Positions 33,153 to 42,121 are shown, counted from the first letter of the stretch. The stretch: DNA of 64,000 nucleotides from Dongia_B sp035539215 (GCA_035539215.1 DATLIX010000080.1:62001-126000), one strand, 5' to 3'. Numbers and translations are program-made. Notes: generated from the sequence alone by a model not told the origin.

Positions 33153-34013
33153 CTAATTGCTGAGCGCGGCGAGCGTCGCGTCGAGCAAGGCACGCAGGCG
33201 GGTGAGCTGCCGCAGATCGCGGTGATAGCCGACCCAGACATCCAGGCCAGGCGGCCCTTCAATCAAATCAAGACGATGGAGACCGGGGAACCGGTCACCC
33301 AGCAGACGCGGCAGGACGGCGAGGCCTGCCCCGGCGCGACAGGCCTGCGCCTGGACATCGCGGTTGTTGCTGCGATAGGCGATGCGTGCCTGCGGCAGCA
33401 GGCGACGCAGCCAGACGGCATCGGGCAGATCGGCGAAGGCGCTGTCCATCGTCACCAGCGCCAGTCCGGCGCCATCGCCGGCCGTGACATTGATATCGGG
33501 AGCAGCCGCATAGAGCGCGTAATCCATGTGCAACAGCTTGCGCTGGATGACATCCGGCTCGTCGAAGGGGCGGATGCGGAACACCATATCCGCCTCGCGC
33601 CGTGCCAGGCTGTAGAGGCGCTGATCGGTGACCAGTTCGATGGTGACCTGGGGATGGATTCTGGTGAAGGCGCTAAAGATCGGCGTTAGCACATGGGCGC
33701 CAAACCAGTCCGAGGATGAGACGCGCAGCATACCGCTGAGCTGGCGGCCCTGGCCGGCCAGTTGCCGCTCGAGAGCGATCGCCTCTTCCTCGATGCGCTC
33801 GGCATGGGCCAGAACGGCGGCCCCCTCGTCGGTCAGGACAAAGCCGTCGTTGCCGCGCTGAAACAGCGTGTGGCCGACTGCCTGTTCAAGCGTGCGCAAG
33901 CGGCGCCCCATGGTCGGCTGGGTCTGGCCCAGCAGCCGGGCGGCACCGCCCAAGGTGCCGGCGCGGGCGACGGCCAGAAAAACGCGCAGATCGCTCCATT
34001 CCATATGCGCCAT
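33153..34013 (-). CDS. LysR-family transcriptional regulator
   Basis: The 286-residue regulator has the N-terminal winged HTH MEWSDLRVFLAVARAGTLGGAARLL...PTMGRRLRTLE and the periplasmic-binding-like effector domain starting near residue 90. The start at 34013 (MAHMEW) is chosen over 34004 because GAGG lies about 11 bases upstream; longer forms run into the divergent promoter. It is divergent from a zinc-independent alcohol dehydrogenase/quinone oxidoreductase gene, 150 bases away, the probable target. Confidence 0.86.
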   Translation of the reverse strand: MAHMEWSDLRVFLAVARAGTLGGAARLLGQTQPTMGRRLRTLEQAVGHTLFQRGNDGFVLTDEGAAVLAHAERIEEEAIALERQLAGQGRQLSGMLRVSSSDWFGAHVLTPIFSAFTRIHPQVTIELVTDQRLYSLARREADMVFRIRPFDEPDVIQRKLLHMDYALYAAAPDINVTAGDGAGLALVTMDSAFADLPDAVWLRRLLPQARIAYRSNNRDVQAQACRAGAGLAVLPRLLGDRFPGLHRLDLIEGPPGLDVWVGYHRDLRQLTRLRALLDATLAALSN

Positions 34014-34163
34014 GCGCGTCCAAACCTCGCCGCTCCGGAGTAGTCGTTTCCGCACCTTCCATACATTATTGTTTGGGGGTCGTGCAAATCGATTCATTTA
34101 TAAACGTTTTGGCATGGGCCAGTTTTTGCGGGTCATCCCGCTGTCCCTCAAGGAGATCCAATC

Positions 34164-35213
34164 GTGACCAGTCCAAACAAGAAGCCGGCCAGGCACTCAA
34201 CGGCGGAAACGCGCGGCATGCGGGCAGCCGTTCTGGAACGCTTCGGGTCGCCCTTGCAACTGCGCGACGTCGCCCGCCCGACACCCGGCAATGGGGAAGT
34301 GCTGGTGCGCGTCCAGGCCAGCGGCGTCAATCCGCTCGATCTCAAGATCGCCGCCGGCCAGGCCGATCATGCAAAGCAGGTGCTGCCGGCCATTCTTGGT
34401 ATCGATCTCGCCGGCACGGTCGAGGCGGTCGGGGCGGACGTCACCGCCTTCCGCCCCGGCGACGAGGTCTATGGCATGACCGGCGGCGTCGGCGGCATTG
34501 CGGGATCCCTGGCGGAATATGCCGCGGTGGATGCCGCCCTCCTGGCCAAGAAACCGCATAACCTGACCATGCGCGAGGCGGCCGCGCTGCCGCTGATCGT
34601 CATCACTGCCTGGGAAGGGCTGGTCGACCGCGCCGGCCTTTCCGCCGCAAACGCCGCCGGCAAGAAGGTGCTGGTGCATGGCGGCGGCGGGGGCGTCGGC
34701 CATGTGGCGATCCAGCTGGCCAGGGCCTTCGGCGCCGACGTTTTTGCCAGCGAATCCGCCCCCAAGCGGTCTCTCGTGGAACGCTTCGGCGCGACTTTCA
34801 TCGACTACAACGCGGAAACAGTCGAAGCATATGTCACCGCCCATACCGGCGGCGAGGGTTTCGACATCATCTATGACACCGTGGGCGGTGCGACTCTCGA
34901 CGCCTCCTTCGCGGCCGTGCGCCGTTATCAGGGGCATGTGGTCAGCTGCCTCGGCTGGGGAGCGCACCGGCTGGCGCCGCTTTCCTTCCGCGCGGCGACC
35001 TATTCCGGCGTCTTCACTTTGCTGCCGCTGCTGACCGGCAAGGGGCGGGCGCATCACGGTGAGATCATGCGGCGCGCAACCGAGCTGGTGGAAGCGGGCA
35101 AGTTGCTGCCGGTTCTCGATCCCCGTCATTTCACCCTGGAGACGGCGATGGAGGCCCATGCGGCAATGAAAGACCACTCGGCCAAGGGCAAGATCGTGGT
35201 GGAGATTGGCTGA
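34164..35213 (+). CDS. MDR-family NADPH quinone oxidoreductase / alcohol dehydrogenase-like
   Basis: The 349-residue protein starts with GTG after AAGGAGA. MDR features include QASGVNPLDLKIAAG, LGIDLAGTVEAVG and the Rossmann motif VLVHGGGGGVGHVAIQLARAFGADV. The zinc-binding cysteines are absent, so it belongs with quinone oxidoreductases or enoyl reductases. The reaction is probably NADPH-dependent reduction of a quinone or an activated alkene. The divergent LysR gene likely controls it. A strong hairpin follows the gene. Confidence 0.86.
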   Translation: MTSPNKKPARHSTAETRGMRAAVLERFGSPLQLRDVARPTPGNGEVLVRVQASGVNPLDLKIAAGQADHAKQVLPAILGIDLAGTVEAVGADVTAFRPGDEVYGMTGGVGGIAGSLAEYAAVDAALLAKKPHNLTMREAAALPLIVITAWEGLVDRAGLSAANAAGKKVLVHGGGGGVGHVAIQLARAFGADVFASESAPKRSLVERFGATFIDYNAETVEAYVTAHTGGEGFDIIYDTVGGATLDASFAAVRRYQGHVVSCLGWGAHRLAPLSFRAATYSGVFTLLPLLTGKGRAHHGEIMRRATELVEAGKLLPVLDPRHFTLETAMEAHAAMKDHSAKGKIVVEIG

Positions 35214-35308
35214 GCCGTCTCAATTCCGCCTGTCGTCCCTCCGGGGCTTGCATCGAGGAGCTGAGCTGAGCCGGGCGCACCGAAGGCTATGGTGGCCGAT
35301 CGAGGCGA

Positions 35309-35338
35309 CATCACCCGCGAATTGCTTCGCGGGTGATG
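35309..35338 (+). terminator. Strong hairpin between oxidoreductase and DUF417 genes
   Basis: CATCACCCGCGAA (35309-35321) pairs with TTCGCGGGTGATG (35326-35338), a perfect 13-bp stem with a TTGC loop. It is followed by CGTTTGGTGTTTCTT, only moderately T-rich. It could end transcription from both converging genes. Confidence 0.7.
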
Positions 35339-35366
35339 CGTTTGGTGTTTCTTCTATGCAGGTCCG

Positions 35367-36011
35367 CTAGAACGACTGGTGCCTGCGCGAGGCGAGCAAC
35401 GCGGCCTGGCTGGCAAGGACGTTGCGGCTTTCCTGCCATTTGCGCAGCAGCGTCCGGGCTGAATCTGCCATCACCAGGATGCCGCCTGCGAGGATCACGG
35501 TATCCTTCAGCACCAGCCGGCCGGCGCCCGACAGGAAGGGAAAGCCGAATTCGGCATCGCCCAGCGGCTGCACCCAGGCTTCCGGGGTGGTGATCAGGAA
35601 GGATAAGGTGACGAAGGGTGTCGCAAAGGCCAGGAAGCCGCCGATCAGCCCGATCAGGGAGGAGACCGGATTCATCAGCACCAGCGTGCCGATCGTGATC
35701 TCGACGATGCCGAGCCCGGTCGAGAAGGCATACGTGTTGTTCTCGCGCTGCCAGGCCCGCTGCTCCGGCACCAGCTGTCCCTCATGCGTCAGATGCGCTT
35801 TGTATTGTTCCGGATGCTTGTAGAAGAACTCCAGCAGCGGACTGTTGGCGACGAAAGGCGTGATGCTGTCGGCTTCATAGGGCACGAATTTCAGGGCGCC
35901 GATCCACAGGAAGATGCTGGCGATGGCGATGCGCATCAGGGCAATGCCGATTCTGTCGCCGCGGCCGATCACACCCAGGGCCGGTTCGACATAGCTGTTC
36001 AAGTATCTCAT
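35367..36011 (-). CDS. DUF417 (YkgB/RclC-like) inner-membrane protein
   Basis: The 214-residue protein has about four membrane segments. The family pattern includes IGIALMRIAIASIFLWIGALKF, YEADSITPFVANSPLLEF and TPFVTLSFLITTPEAWV. E. coli RclC of this family belongs to a reactive-chlorine resistance locus, though its exact activity is unknown. It lies downstream of the CMD-family gene on the same strand, 202 bases away, and an AraC gene diverges from them. An oxidative-stress role for the group is therefore plausible. Confidence 0.82.
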   Translation of the reverse strand: MRYLNSYVEPALGVIGRGDRIGIALMRIAIASIFLWIGALKFVPYEADSITPFVANSPLLEFFYKHPEQYKAHLTHEGQLVPEQRAWQRENNTYAFSTGLGIVEITIGTLVLMNPVSSLIGLIGGFLAFATPFVTLSFLITTPEAWVQPLGDAEFGFPFLSGAGRLVLKDTVILAGGILVMADSARTLLRKWQESRNVLASQAALLASRRHQSF

Positions 36012-36213
36012 GATCTCATCTCCTCTTCAGGGCTCACCGTTGCCGGCGCAGCCTCATGAAGGGCAGCCGCGGCGGGTCAGCGTTGTGGCTTGTTTCGATG
36101 GTGTCCGAAGGTCGCCGGGCAGGCGGTCGCCGCGATCTTCATCGGGCGGCCCGGCGGCGGCGGCCTGCCGCATCGGTCATTGGCCGACCGGTGCTGCAGG
36201 GCGGCAAGTAGCG

Positions 36214-36558
36214 TCACTTGTCATGCTCAGCATAGGCATCGAAGACGCGGGTCGAATAGACCAAGGCGGCGCCGGCATTGACGGTAATGGCGGTGCCGAG
36301 GGCTTCGGCGATCTCCTCGCGGGTCGCGCCATGCTTGATGGCGGCGTCGGTATGAACCGTGATACAGCCGTCGCAACGGAGGGTGACGGCCACGGCGAGG
36401 GCGATCAGTTCGTTGACCTTGGGACCCAGCTGATTGGTTTTATGGGCGGCACCGGCAAGCCCCATATAGCCCTTGACGGTATCGGGGCTGAGCTTGCCGA
36501 TTTCGCCGACGCCGCTCATGATCTGCTGACGATAGGTGTTCCAATCGAGCATCGACAT
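36214..36558 (-). CDS. Carboxymuconolactone decarboxylase (AhpD-like) family protein
   Basis: The 114-residue protein has the AhpD-type redox centre in VTLRCDGCITVHTDAAIKHG, a Cys-x-x-Cys with a following His, and the family ending EEIAEALGTAITVNAGAALVY. Such proteins act as peroxidase components, or simply as small redox proteins, often forming hexamers. The start at 36558 has GGAG upstream; an extension to 36633 lacks homology. It is divergent from an AraC-family gene and heads a possible operon with the DUF417 gene. Confidence 0.86.
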   Translation of the reverse strand: MSMLDWNTYRQQIMSGVGEIGKLSPDTVKGYMGLAGAAHKTNQLGPKVNELIALAVAVTLRCDGCITVHTDAAIKHGATREEIAEALGTAITVNAGAALVYSTRVFDAYAEHDK

Positions 36559-36805
36559 GATGATCTCCATCCGGTTTGGGTTTCGTCTCGTCGGTTCAGT
36601 TCGTTCCGACACTTGAAACTTAGGCCGGAACACGGCCGGACTGAATGACCGCGCGGACCAGCTTCATGACCGGGCGGATCAAGCTCATCCCGCTGCCGGG
36701 AACCCGCCGAAATTGCCGCCCGCCGGACGGATGCGTGACTCTCCGCGGCGAGTTGCGATAATCTGGTGCGATTGAACCGCTCGCAGTTCGTCAGCAAAGC
36801 TCGAT

Positions 36806-37858
36806 ATGTCCCGATCGCTCTCGGTCACCAAGTCGAAGAAACCTGCCGCGCCTGCGTCGACCGGCGCGCCCGGAACGAGCAAGACGGCCGGGACGGTCGC
36901 TGGGGACGGGAAAGCAGACGCGCTGAGCAGCCTCGCACCGCTGCTGCGCGTGCGGCCGGTTTTCGACACGCTCTGCCGCTTCGGCCAGCAATGGGCGTCC
37001 GGCCACGCACCGGAACGCGATGGCTGGGTCCCCTTCCATCTGGTTACCCGCGGCAGCTGCGTCATCGACGTGGCGGGAATGGGATCGCATGCCTTGACGG
37101 CAGGCGACATCGCGCTACTGCCGCATGGCGGGGCGCATGTCGTGCGCGGGGCCGATACGCCGGCCAGTTTGCGGCAGACGGCCAATCTTCGCAGCTATGC
37201 GACCAGCACCGTCACGGTGAAGACGAATATTGAAGGCGAGGCCGCGACCGAACTGATCTGCGGCCGGCTGCAGTTCGAACTGGCGCAGCAAAATCTGGTG
37301 CTGGCGGCGCTGCCCGCGATCATCGTGCTGCGGGCCGCTGATGGGGCTGGGGCGGGGAACAGCACGGCCGGGCGACCGCAGCAGATGATGATGACGATCC
37401 GTGACGAATTGGTGACCGCGCTGCCGGGGGCCGCGGCCATCGCCAATGACCTTGCCAGCGCGCTGATGGTGATGGTCCTGCGCCTGCATATCGCCGAACA
37501 AAATATGGGCCAGGGGCTGCTCGGCCTGCTCAGCCAGCGCCAAGCCGCCCGCACCGTCATCGCCTTGATAGAACAGCCGGAAAAGTCCTGGACCCTGGAC
37601 GAGCTGGCGGATCTTGCCGGCGCCTCGCGCGCCACGCTGGTACGCCTTTTCCAGAAGACGGCCGGCATGGCCCCGCTGGAATTCCTCACCGACCTCCGGC
37701 TTAATCTTGCCCGCAACAAGCTGGCCGGCGGCGACCAGTCCATGGCGGAAATCGCCGCCGCCATCGGTTATCAATCGGAAAGCGCCTTCAGCCGTGCCTT
37801 CAGCCGCCATTTCGGCACGGCGCCGAGCTCCCTGCGACCGGGAGCCGTCACGTCCTGA
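36806..37858 (+). CDS. AraC-family transcriptional regulator with cupin_6 domain
   Basis: The 350-residue regulator has a Lys/Ala-rich N-terminal tail of about 40 residues, then a cupin_6-like sensor domain (FHLVTRGSCVIDV, LTAGDIALLPHGGAHVV). The C-terminal HTH pair is WTLDELADLAGASRATLVRLF and MAEIAAAIGYQSESAFSRAF. It matches RclR-type regulators in architecture and neighbours a DUF417/RclC-like gene, which suggests a stress-sensing role. It is divergent from the CMD gene across 247 bases. An imperfect GC-rich hairpin lies just after its stop. Confidence 0.85.
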   Translation: MSRSLSVTKSKKPAAPASTGAPGTSKTAGTVAGDGKADALSSLAPLLRVRPVFDTLCRFGQQWASGHAPERDGWVPFHLVTRGSCVIDVAGMGSHALTAGDIALLPHGGAHVVRGADTPASLRQTANLRSYATSTVTVKTNIEGEAATELICGRLQFELAQQNLVLAALPAIIVLRAADGAGAGNSTAGRPQQMMMTIRDELVTALPGAAAIANDLASALMVMVLRLHIAEQNMGQGLLGLLSQRQAARTVIALIEQPEKSWTLDELADLAGASRATLVRLFQKTAGMAPLEFLTDLRLNLARNKLAGGDQSMAEIAAAIGYQSESAFSRAFSRHFGTAPSSLRPGAVTS

Positions 37859-38147
37859 CGCCGCCTTCAGGGCGGGCGTGACGGCTCTTCCTGCACCGCG
37901 GCTGCGCCAGTGCGATTGCTCGCTAAATATCCGCGCCCGACTTGTGGATTTTGTCCCGGCGCGGCCTGACCGGGCGATACGCAGCGCGGCCCCGCAGCTG
38001 TGCCCGCAGCTGCGCCCGCCGCTGACCATGCGCCCGCCGGAAGATCCGCCAGGACGAGAATCGATGGCGGTAAAGTTCGAGCAATGCTGACGCATTTTGC
38101 GCTATGGTCTCGGAGACGATTGCGAAGATCAACGGCAGGAAGAGCAG

Positions 38148-39464
38148 ATGTTTGGATTACCGACCACGGCGACCGCCCCCTTCTGTCCCTCGGAGGTGCG
38201 GGGTACGGTCGCGGTCGGGTTCCGTCTGCCGTTCTGGAAAAAGGTACTGCGCTTCGCCGGGCCGGGCCTGCTGATTTCAGTCGGCTATATGGATCCCGGC
38301 AATTGGGCGACCGACATCGAGGCCGGCTCGCGTTTCGGCAATGATCTCCTCTTCGTGGTCGGCCTTTCGAGCCTTGCCGGCGTCATTCTGCAAACCCTGT
38401 GCGCCCGGCTCGGCATTGTCGCGGAACGCGATCTCGCGCAACTCTGCCGCCGCGAATACCGGCGGCCGGTCGCCATCATCCTGTGGCTGCTGGCGGAAAT
38501 CGCCATCATCGCCTGCGATGTCGCCGAGGTGCTGGGCTCCGCCCTGGCGCTGCAGCTGCTCTTCCATCTGCCGCTCTGGGCCGGCGTGCTGCTGACCGGA
38601 TTTGATACCATCATCGTGCTCAGCCTGAAGGGACATGGCTTCCGGCAGCTGGAGGCGATCGTGCTCGGCCTTGTCGGCACCATCGCCTTGTGCTTCCTGA
38701 TCGAGCTCATTCTCCTGCAGCCGGCTTTTGCTGACGTCGCCGCCGGCCTGTTGCCGCGATGGAGCGTCGTTACCAATACCGATGCGCTCTATCTCGCCAT
38801 CGGCATCATCGGGGCGACGGTGATGCCGCATAATCTCTACCTGCATTCCTCGGTCGTGCAGACGCGGATGGTCGGCGAGATGCGGGAACAGAAGGCCGAG
38901 GCGGTGCGGCTGGCGACGGCGGATATCACGGTCGCGCTGCTGCTCGCCATGTTCGTCAATGCGGCGATCCTGATCACCGCCGCGACGGCCTTCCATGTCA
39001 CCGGCCATCAGGACGTGACCGATATCGATCAGGCCTATCGCCTGCTGCAGCCTCTGGCGGGCCCGGCCGCGGCCGCGATTTTCGGTCTGGCGCTGCTGGC
39101 CTCGGGGCAAAGCTCCACCTTCACCGGCACGCTGGCGGGGCAGGTGATCATGGACGGCTTCCTGCAGATCAAGATCCCCTGCTGGCAGCGCCGCCTGATC
39201 ACGCGCGCCTTGGCGCTCGTTCCGGCCCTGATCGGCGTCGTGTGGTTCGGCGACGGCTCGGTCGGACGGCTGCTGGTGCTGACCCAGGTGATCCTCAGCC
39301 TGCAACTGCCTTTCGCCCTCTATCCGCTGATCCGCTTCACCGGCAACCGGCGCCTGATGGGCAGCTTCGCCAGCGGGCCCGTGCTGAGCGCTGCTGCCTG
39401 GTTCATCTTCCTGGTGATCGTGGTCGCCAATATCGTCCTGCTGGGGCAACTGGCGGCCGACTGA
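38148..39464 (+). CDS. mntH: NRAMP divalent metal transporter (MntH)
   Basis: The 438-residue transporter has eleven membrane segments. The metal-binding motifs of the Nramp family are intact: SVGYMDPGNWATDIEAGS in segment 1 and TVMPHNLYLHSSVVQTR in segment 6. These bind Mn2+ or Fe2+ through Asp, Asn and Met/His and use the proton gradient. The start at 38148 has AGGAAG upstream; the earlier ATG at 38097 is poorly placed. A CGCA-TTT-TGCG dyad lies near 38091-38101 and might bind a metal-responsive regulator, but it is short. Confidence 0.88.
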   Translation: MFGLPTTATAPFCPSEVRGTVAVGFRLPFWKKVLRFAGPGLLISVGYMDPGNWATDIEAGSRFGNDLLFVVGLSSLAGVILQTLCARLGIVAERDLAQLCRREYRRPVAIILWLLAEIAIIACDVAEVLGSALALQLLFHLPLWAGVLLTGFDTIIVLSLKGHGFRQLEAIVLGLVGTIALCFLIELILLQPAFADVAAGLLPRWSVVTNTDALYLAIGIIGATVMPHNLYLHSSVVQTRMVGEMREQKAEAVRLATADITVALLLAMFVNAAILITAATAFHVTGHQDVTDIDQAYRLLQPLAGPAAAAIFGLALLASGQSSTFTGTLAGQVIMDGFLQIKIPCWQRRLITRALALVPALIGVVWFGDGSVGRLLVLTQVILSLQLPFALYPLIRFTGNRRLMGSFASGPVLSAAAWFIFLVIVVANIVLLGQLAAD

Positions 39465-39474
39465 GCCTTGCTGG

Positions 39475-40122
39475 TCAGCCGACCGCGCCTGGGCGATAGA
39501 CATGCGCCACGCAGCCGCCGCCAAATGCGGTGGCGCTGACCAGCTTCAGATCGCGCGGTTGCGGCAGATCGGCAAACAGCGGCAATCCCCGGCCGAGCGC
39601 TACGGGATGGACGAGCAGACGGTATTCGTCGATCAACCCCAGCCGCACCAGGCTGCCGGCGAAACCGGCGCCGCCATGGGCCAGGATGTCCTTCCCGGGC
39701 TGCTCCTTGAGGGCGGTTATCTCCGCGCCGAGATCGCCGCGCGCCACATAGGCTTTGGCCCAGCTGGCGGCATGCGGCGACGTGCCGGTCGCATCCAAGG
39801 CGCCGCCGCGAAGCGCCGTTGCGTTCTCCAATGCGGTGGTGGTCGCCGTGTCGAGCGGCGTGCCGCCCGGCTTGCGGGTGAAGACGGCTTTGGGGATCTC
39901 ATTCATCGGCGGGGCGAAAACCTCGGTGGAGGTCGGCCACCATGCAATCATGTCCTGGAAGGTGCGGCTGCCCATGATATGCAAACCCGCCTGCCACAGG
40001 GTCTCGACGATCCAGGCGGTTGCGCCGTCGTCGAGGCTCCGGAACACCCAGTCGACCTCGCCCTTCGGCCCGCCGACAAAGCCGTCGACCGAGACTGACA
40101 TTTTCAGGACAAGCCTGCGCAT
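39475..40122 (-). CDS. Dihydrofolate-reductase-fold (RibD C-terminal-like) protein
   Basis: The 215-residue protein matches the RibD_C/DHFR-like family. It starts KMSVSVDGFVGGPKGEVDWVF, has IMGSRTFQDMIAWWP, and the NADPH-binding AHGGAGFAGSLVRLGLIDEYR stretch ends with LGRGLPLFADLPQPRDL. Members such as YyaP/YwjB have undefined reductase roles. It starts nine bases after the SRPBCC stop on the same strand, forming the third gene of an ArsR-SRPBCC-DHFR operon. Confidence 0.82.
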   Translation of the reverse strand: MRRLVLKMSVSVDGFVGGPKGEVDWVFRSLDDGATAWIVETLWQAGLHIMGSRTFQDMIAWWPTSTEVFAPPMNEIPKAVFTRKPGGTPLDTATTTALENATALRGGALDATGTSPHAASWAKAYVARGDLGAEITALKEQPGKDILAHGGAGFAGSLVRLGLIDEYRLLVHPVALGRGLPLFADLPQPRDLKLVSATAFGGGCVAHVYRPGAVG

Positions 40123-40131
40123 GATGCTCCT

Positions 40132-40653
40132 TCAGGCGGCGATGAGATAGGCGTCCAGCTTGTCGAGGCAGCCGCTCCAGCCGTTGCGGTGATCGTCGCG
40201 CGCCTTCTCGTCGAAGAACTGCTCATGGGTGAGGGTAAAAAGCGTGCCGCCGTCTTGCGCCCGCATGGTGACGGTGACCAGCGAGGTCCGCTCCGGCAGC
40301 GTGCGCCAGGTCCAGCTGAAGACCAGCTTCTCGTTCGGCACGACCTCGCGGTAGAGGCCGCTGACGTCATGCTCCTCGCCATCCAAGGTCTGGAAGACGA
40401 CCCGGTAGCGGCCGCCGACGCAGACATCGGTCTCGGCGCGCAGCACAGGGCCGGCATCGGGACCGAACCAGCGGACTACTTTTTTCGGGTCGGTCCAGGC
40501 CTGGTAGACGCTTTCCGGCGGCGCCTTGAAGTGCCGTGTGAGGGTGAGGCTGGGTCTTTCGGCGGATTTGTCCCGCCGCTCCCGGTCTTGGCCTGCTTGG
40601 CCGCGATCCGTTGCCTGGTCTTGGGTGTCTGCTTTTCCTGCGTCTCTTTGCAT
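40132..40653 (-). CDS. SRPBCC (AHSA1-like) domain protein
   Basis: The 173-residue protein has the START-like ligand-binding fold of the AHSA1/YndB group (LTLTRHFKAPPESVYQAWTDPKKVVRWFGP, VGGRYRVVFQ, TLTHEQFFDEKARDDHRNGW). The first 33 residues are a charged, low-complexity leader. No ATG, GTG or TTG occurs between residue 1 and the domain, so the start at 40653 appears forced. That places the first 178 bases inside the ArsR gene in another frame. Function is probably binding of a small hydrophobic molecule. Confidence 0.78.
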   Translation of the reverse strand: MQRDAGKADTQDQATDRGQAGQDRERRDKSAERPSLTLTRHFKAPPESVYQAWTDPKKVVRWFGPDAGPVLRAETDVCVGGRYRVVFQTLDGEEHDVSGLYREVVPNEKLVFSWTWRTLPERTSLVTVTMRAQDGGTLFTLTHEQFFDEKARDDHRNGWSGCLDKLDAYLIAA

Positions 40654-40997
40654 GTCCCTGCTTCCACAATATCTGCTTCCACAAAAGCGGCGAGGCGATC
40701 GATCTGCCGCGACCAGAATTTCTGATAGAAGGCGAGCCAGGTCATGGCCTGCTCCATCGGACCCGCCGTCAAACGGCAGGCGACGGTACGGCCGGTCTTG
40801 GTCCGCGTGATAAGCCCTGCCGCTGCCAATACATCCAGATGCTTCATGATCGCCGGCAGCGAAACCGGGAAAGGCCTGGCGAGATCGCTCACCGCGAGGC
40901 CGTCGTGCCCCCGCAACTGCGCCAGCAGGGCACGCCGCGTCGGATCGGCCAAGGCAGCAAAGACACGATCCAGGGCGGCATCCTGATACTTAACCAT
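40476..40997 (-). CDS. ArsR-family regulator overlapping the SRPBCC gene
   Basis: The 173-residue protein has a standard ArsR winged helix in residues 1-110: YQDAALDRVFAALADPTRRALLAQL, AVSDLARPFPVSLPAIMKHLDVL and WLAFYQKFW at its end. A Lys/Arg/Pro-rich tail of about 60 residues follows; it is unlike family members and arises where this frame runs through the start of the SRPBCC gene. Regulators of this group usually pair with an AHSA1-like gene. The operator at 40988-41007 covers its start codon, pointing to autorepression. Confidence 0.82.
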   Translation of the reverse strand: MVKYQDAALDRVFAALADPTRRALLAQLRGHDGLAVSDLARPFPVSLPAIMKHLDVLAAAGLITRTKTGRTVACRLTAGPMEQAMTWLAFYQKFWSRQIDRLAAFVEADIVEAGTCKETQEKQTPKTRQRIAAKQAKTGSGGTNPPKDPASPSHGTSRRRRKASTRPGPTRKK

Positions 40998-41007
40998 CTA
41001 GTTAAGT
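40988..41007. promoter_or_regulatory. Operator overlapping the ArsR start codon
   Basis: ACTTAAC-N6-GTTAAGT is a perfect 7-bp-arm inverted repeat of 20 bp. The ArsR ATG (complement of 40995-40997) lies in its spacer, so a bound repressor would cover the initiation site. Confidence 0.7.
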
Positions 41008-41008
41008 G

Positions 41009-41983
41009 TTAGGCGGATGAATGCGGTCTGTCAAGCTGATCGATATCCGCCGTTTCGGAGAGCGTCAGGCGATCCGCGAAATGTCGCGCCAGATGATCGA
41101 TCCAGGCGCGCACGGCGGGCGTCAGACCGCGGCTGGTGGTAAAGACGATGTGAACGATGCCGTCCAGCGAATGCCAGTCGGGAAATAGCCGCAGCAGCGA
41201 TCCGGTGCGCAATTGCGGCCGGCAGATATGATCGGGCAGCAGGGCGATGCCGAGGCCGGCGACGGCGGCATTGCGCAAGGCGACCAGATCGCCGCAGGAG
41301 AGGCGCGGCTCATGCTCCAGCATCAGGATCTCGCCTTTGGTATCGACAAGGTCCCAGGTCACAGGTCCCGGCTCCTCGGCGGCACTCAGTGTCGGCAGAC
41401 GTGCGAGATGGCGGATGTCGGCGAGATCGGCCCCCTGGCTCTCCGTCAGGCGATTGATCAGCGCCGGGCTGGCGACCACGATACGCCGGCTTTTCGCCAG
41501 GCTGCGCATGGTCAGCTCGGCATCGGAATCGAGTTTCACGCGCACGCGCAGGGCAACATCAATCCGGTCGGCGATCAGGTCGACGCGCCGGTTGGTGGTA
41601 AGGACCTGCATCTTAACCTTGGGATGTTCCGTTAGAAACGGGGGCAGGATATCGCCGATCAGCTCCATCAGGCCGGCCGGGCAGCTGAACCGGACCAGGC
41701 CGGTCGGCTCCGCCCGGGCCTGGGCGGCGGCGATCTCGGCCCGTTCGATCTCGGCCAGCGCGCTGCGGCAATGCGCGTAATAGGCCCGCCCGACATCGGT
41801 TACCCGGAAACGCCGCGATGAGCGTTCGATCAGCTGAACGCCCAGCCGGTGCTCCAGCTGCGCCACCCGCCGGCTGAGCTTGGATTTCGGCTGACGCAGC
41901 GCGCGGCCGGCGGCCGCAAAGCCGCCATGGGCCACCACTTCCGCAAAAAAGAACAGGTCGTTGAGATCTTGCACGGCGCTCAT
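41009..41983 (-). CDS. LysR-family transcriptional regulator
   Basis: The 324-residue regulator has an HTH in LNDLFFFAEVVAHGGFAAAGRALRQPKSKLSRRVAQLE and an effector domain. The HTH and CrgA-like features place it with LysR proteins controlling divergent oxidoreductases. The start at 41983 is chosen at the usual distance before the HTH. An open frame continues far upstream, antisense to the SDR gene, but is not family-like. It is divergent from the SDR gene, 138 bases away, with a CGTTC-N8-GAACG repeat adjoining its start. Confidence 0.85.
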   Translation of the reverse strand: MSAVQDLNDLFFFAEVVAHGGFAAAGRALRQPKSKLSRRVAQLEHRLGVQLIERSSRRFRVTDVGRAYYAHCRSALAEIERAEIAAAQARAEPTGLVRFSCPAGLMELIGDILPPFLTEHPKVKMQVLTTNRRVDLIADRIDVALRVRVKLDSDAELTMRSLAKSRRIVVASPALINRLTESQGADLADIRHLARLPTLSAAEEPGPVTWDLVDTKGEILMLEHEPRLSCGDLVALRNAAVAGLGIALLPDHICRPQLRTGSLLRLFPDWHSLDGIVHIVFTTSRGLTPAVRAWIDHLARHFADRLTLSETADIDQLDRPHSSA

Positions 41984-42001
41984 CGTTCCAAATGAAGAAC
42001 G
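41984..42001. promoter_or_regulatory. Inverted repeat at the LysR-SDR divergent region
   Basis: CGTTC-N8-GAACG directly adjoins the LysR start codon. A direct copy of CATCGTTCC also occurs near 42031-42039. Both may be LysR-binding half-sites for the divergent promoter. Confidence 0.4.
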
Positions 42002-42121
42002 AAGAGTATCAAATTGCCGGTCTGTTGGCATCATCGTTCCGATCTTAGGTTCATTGCGGCGCCGGGATTGTCCGGCCGCGCGGCGATCCCCAGACGCCGG
42101 CGCGAACCAAAGGAGACGGAA

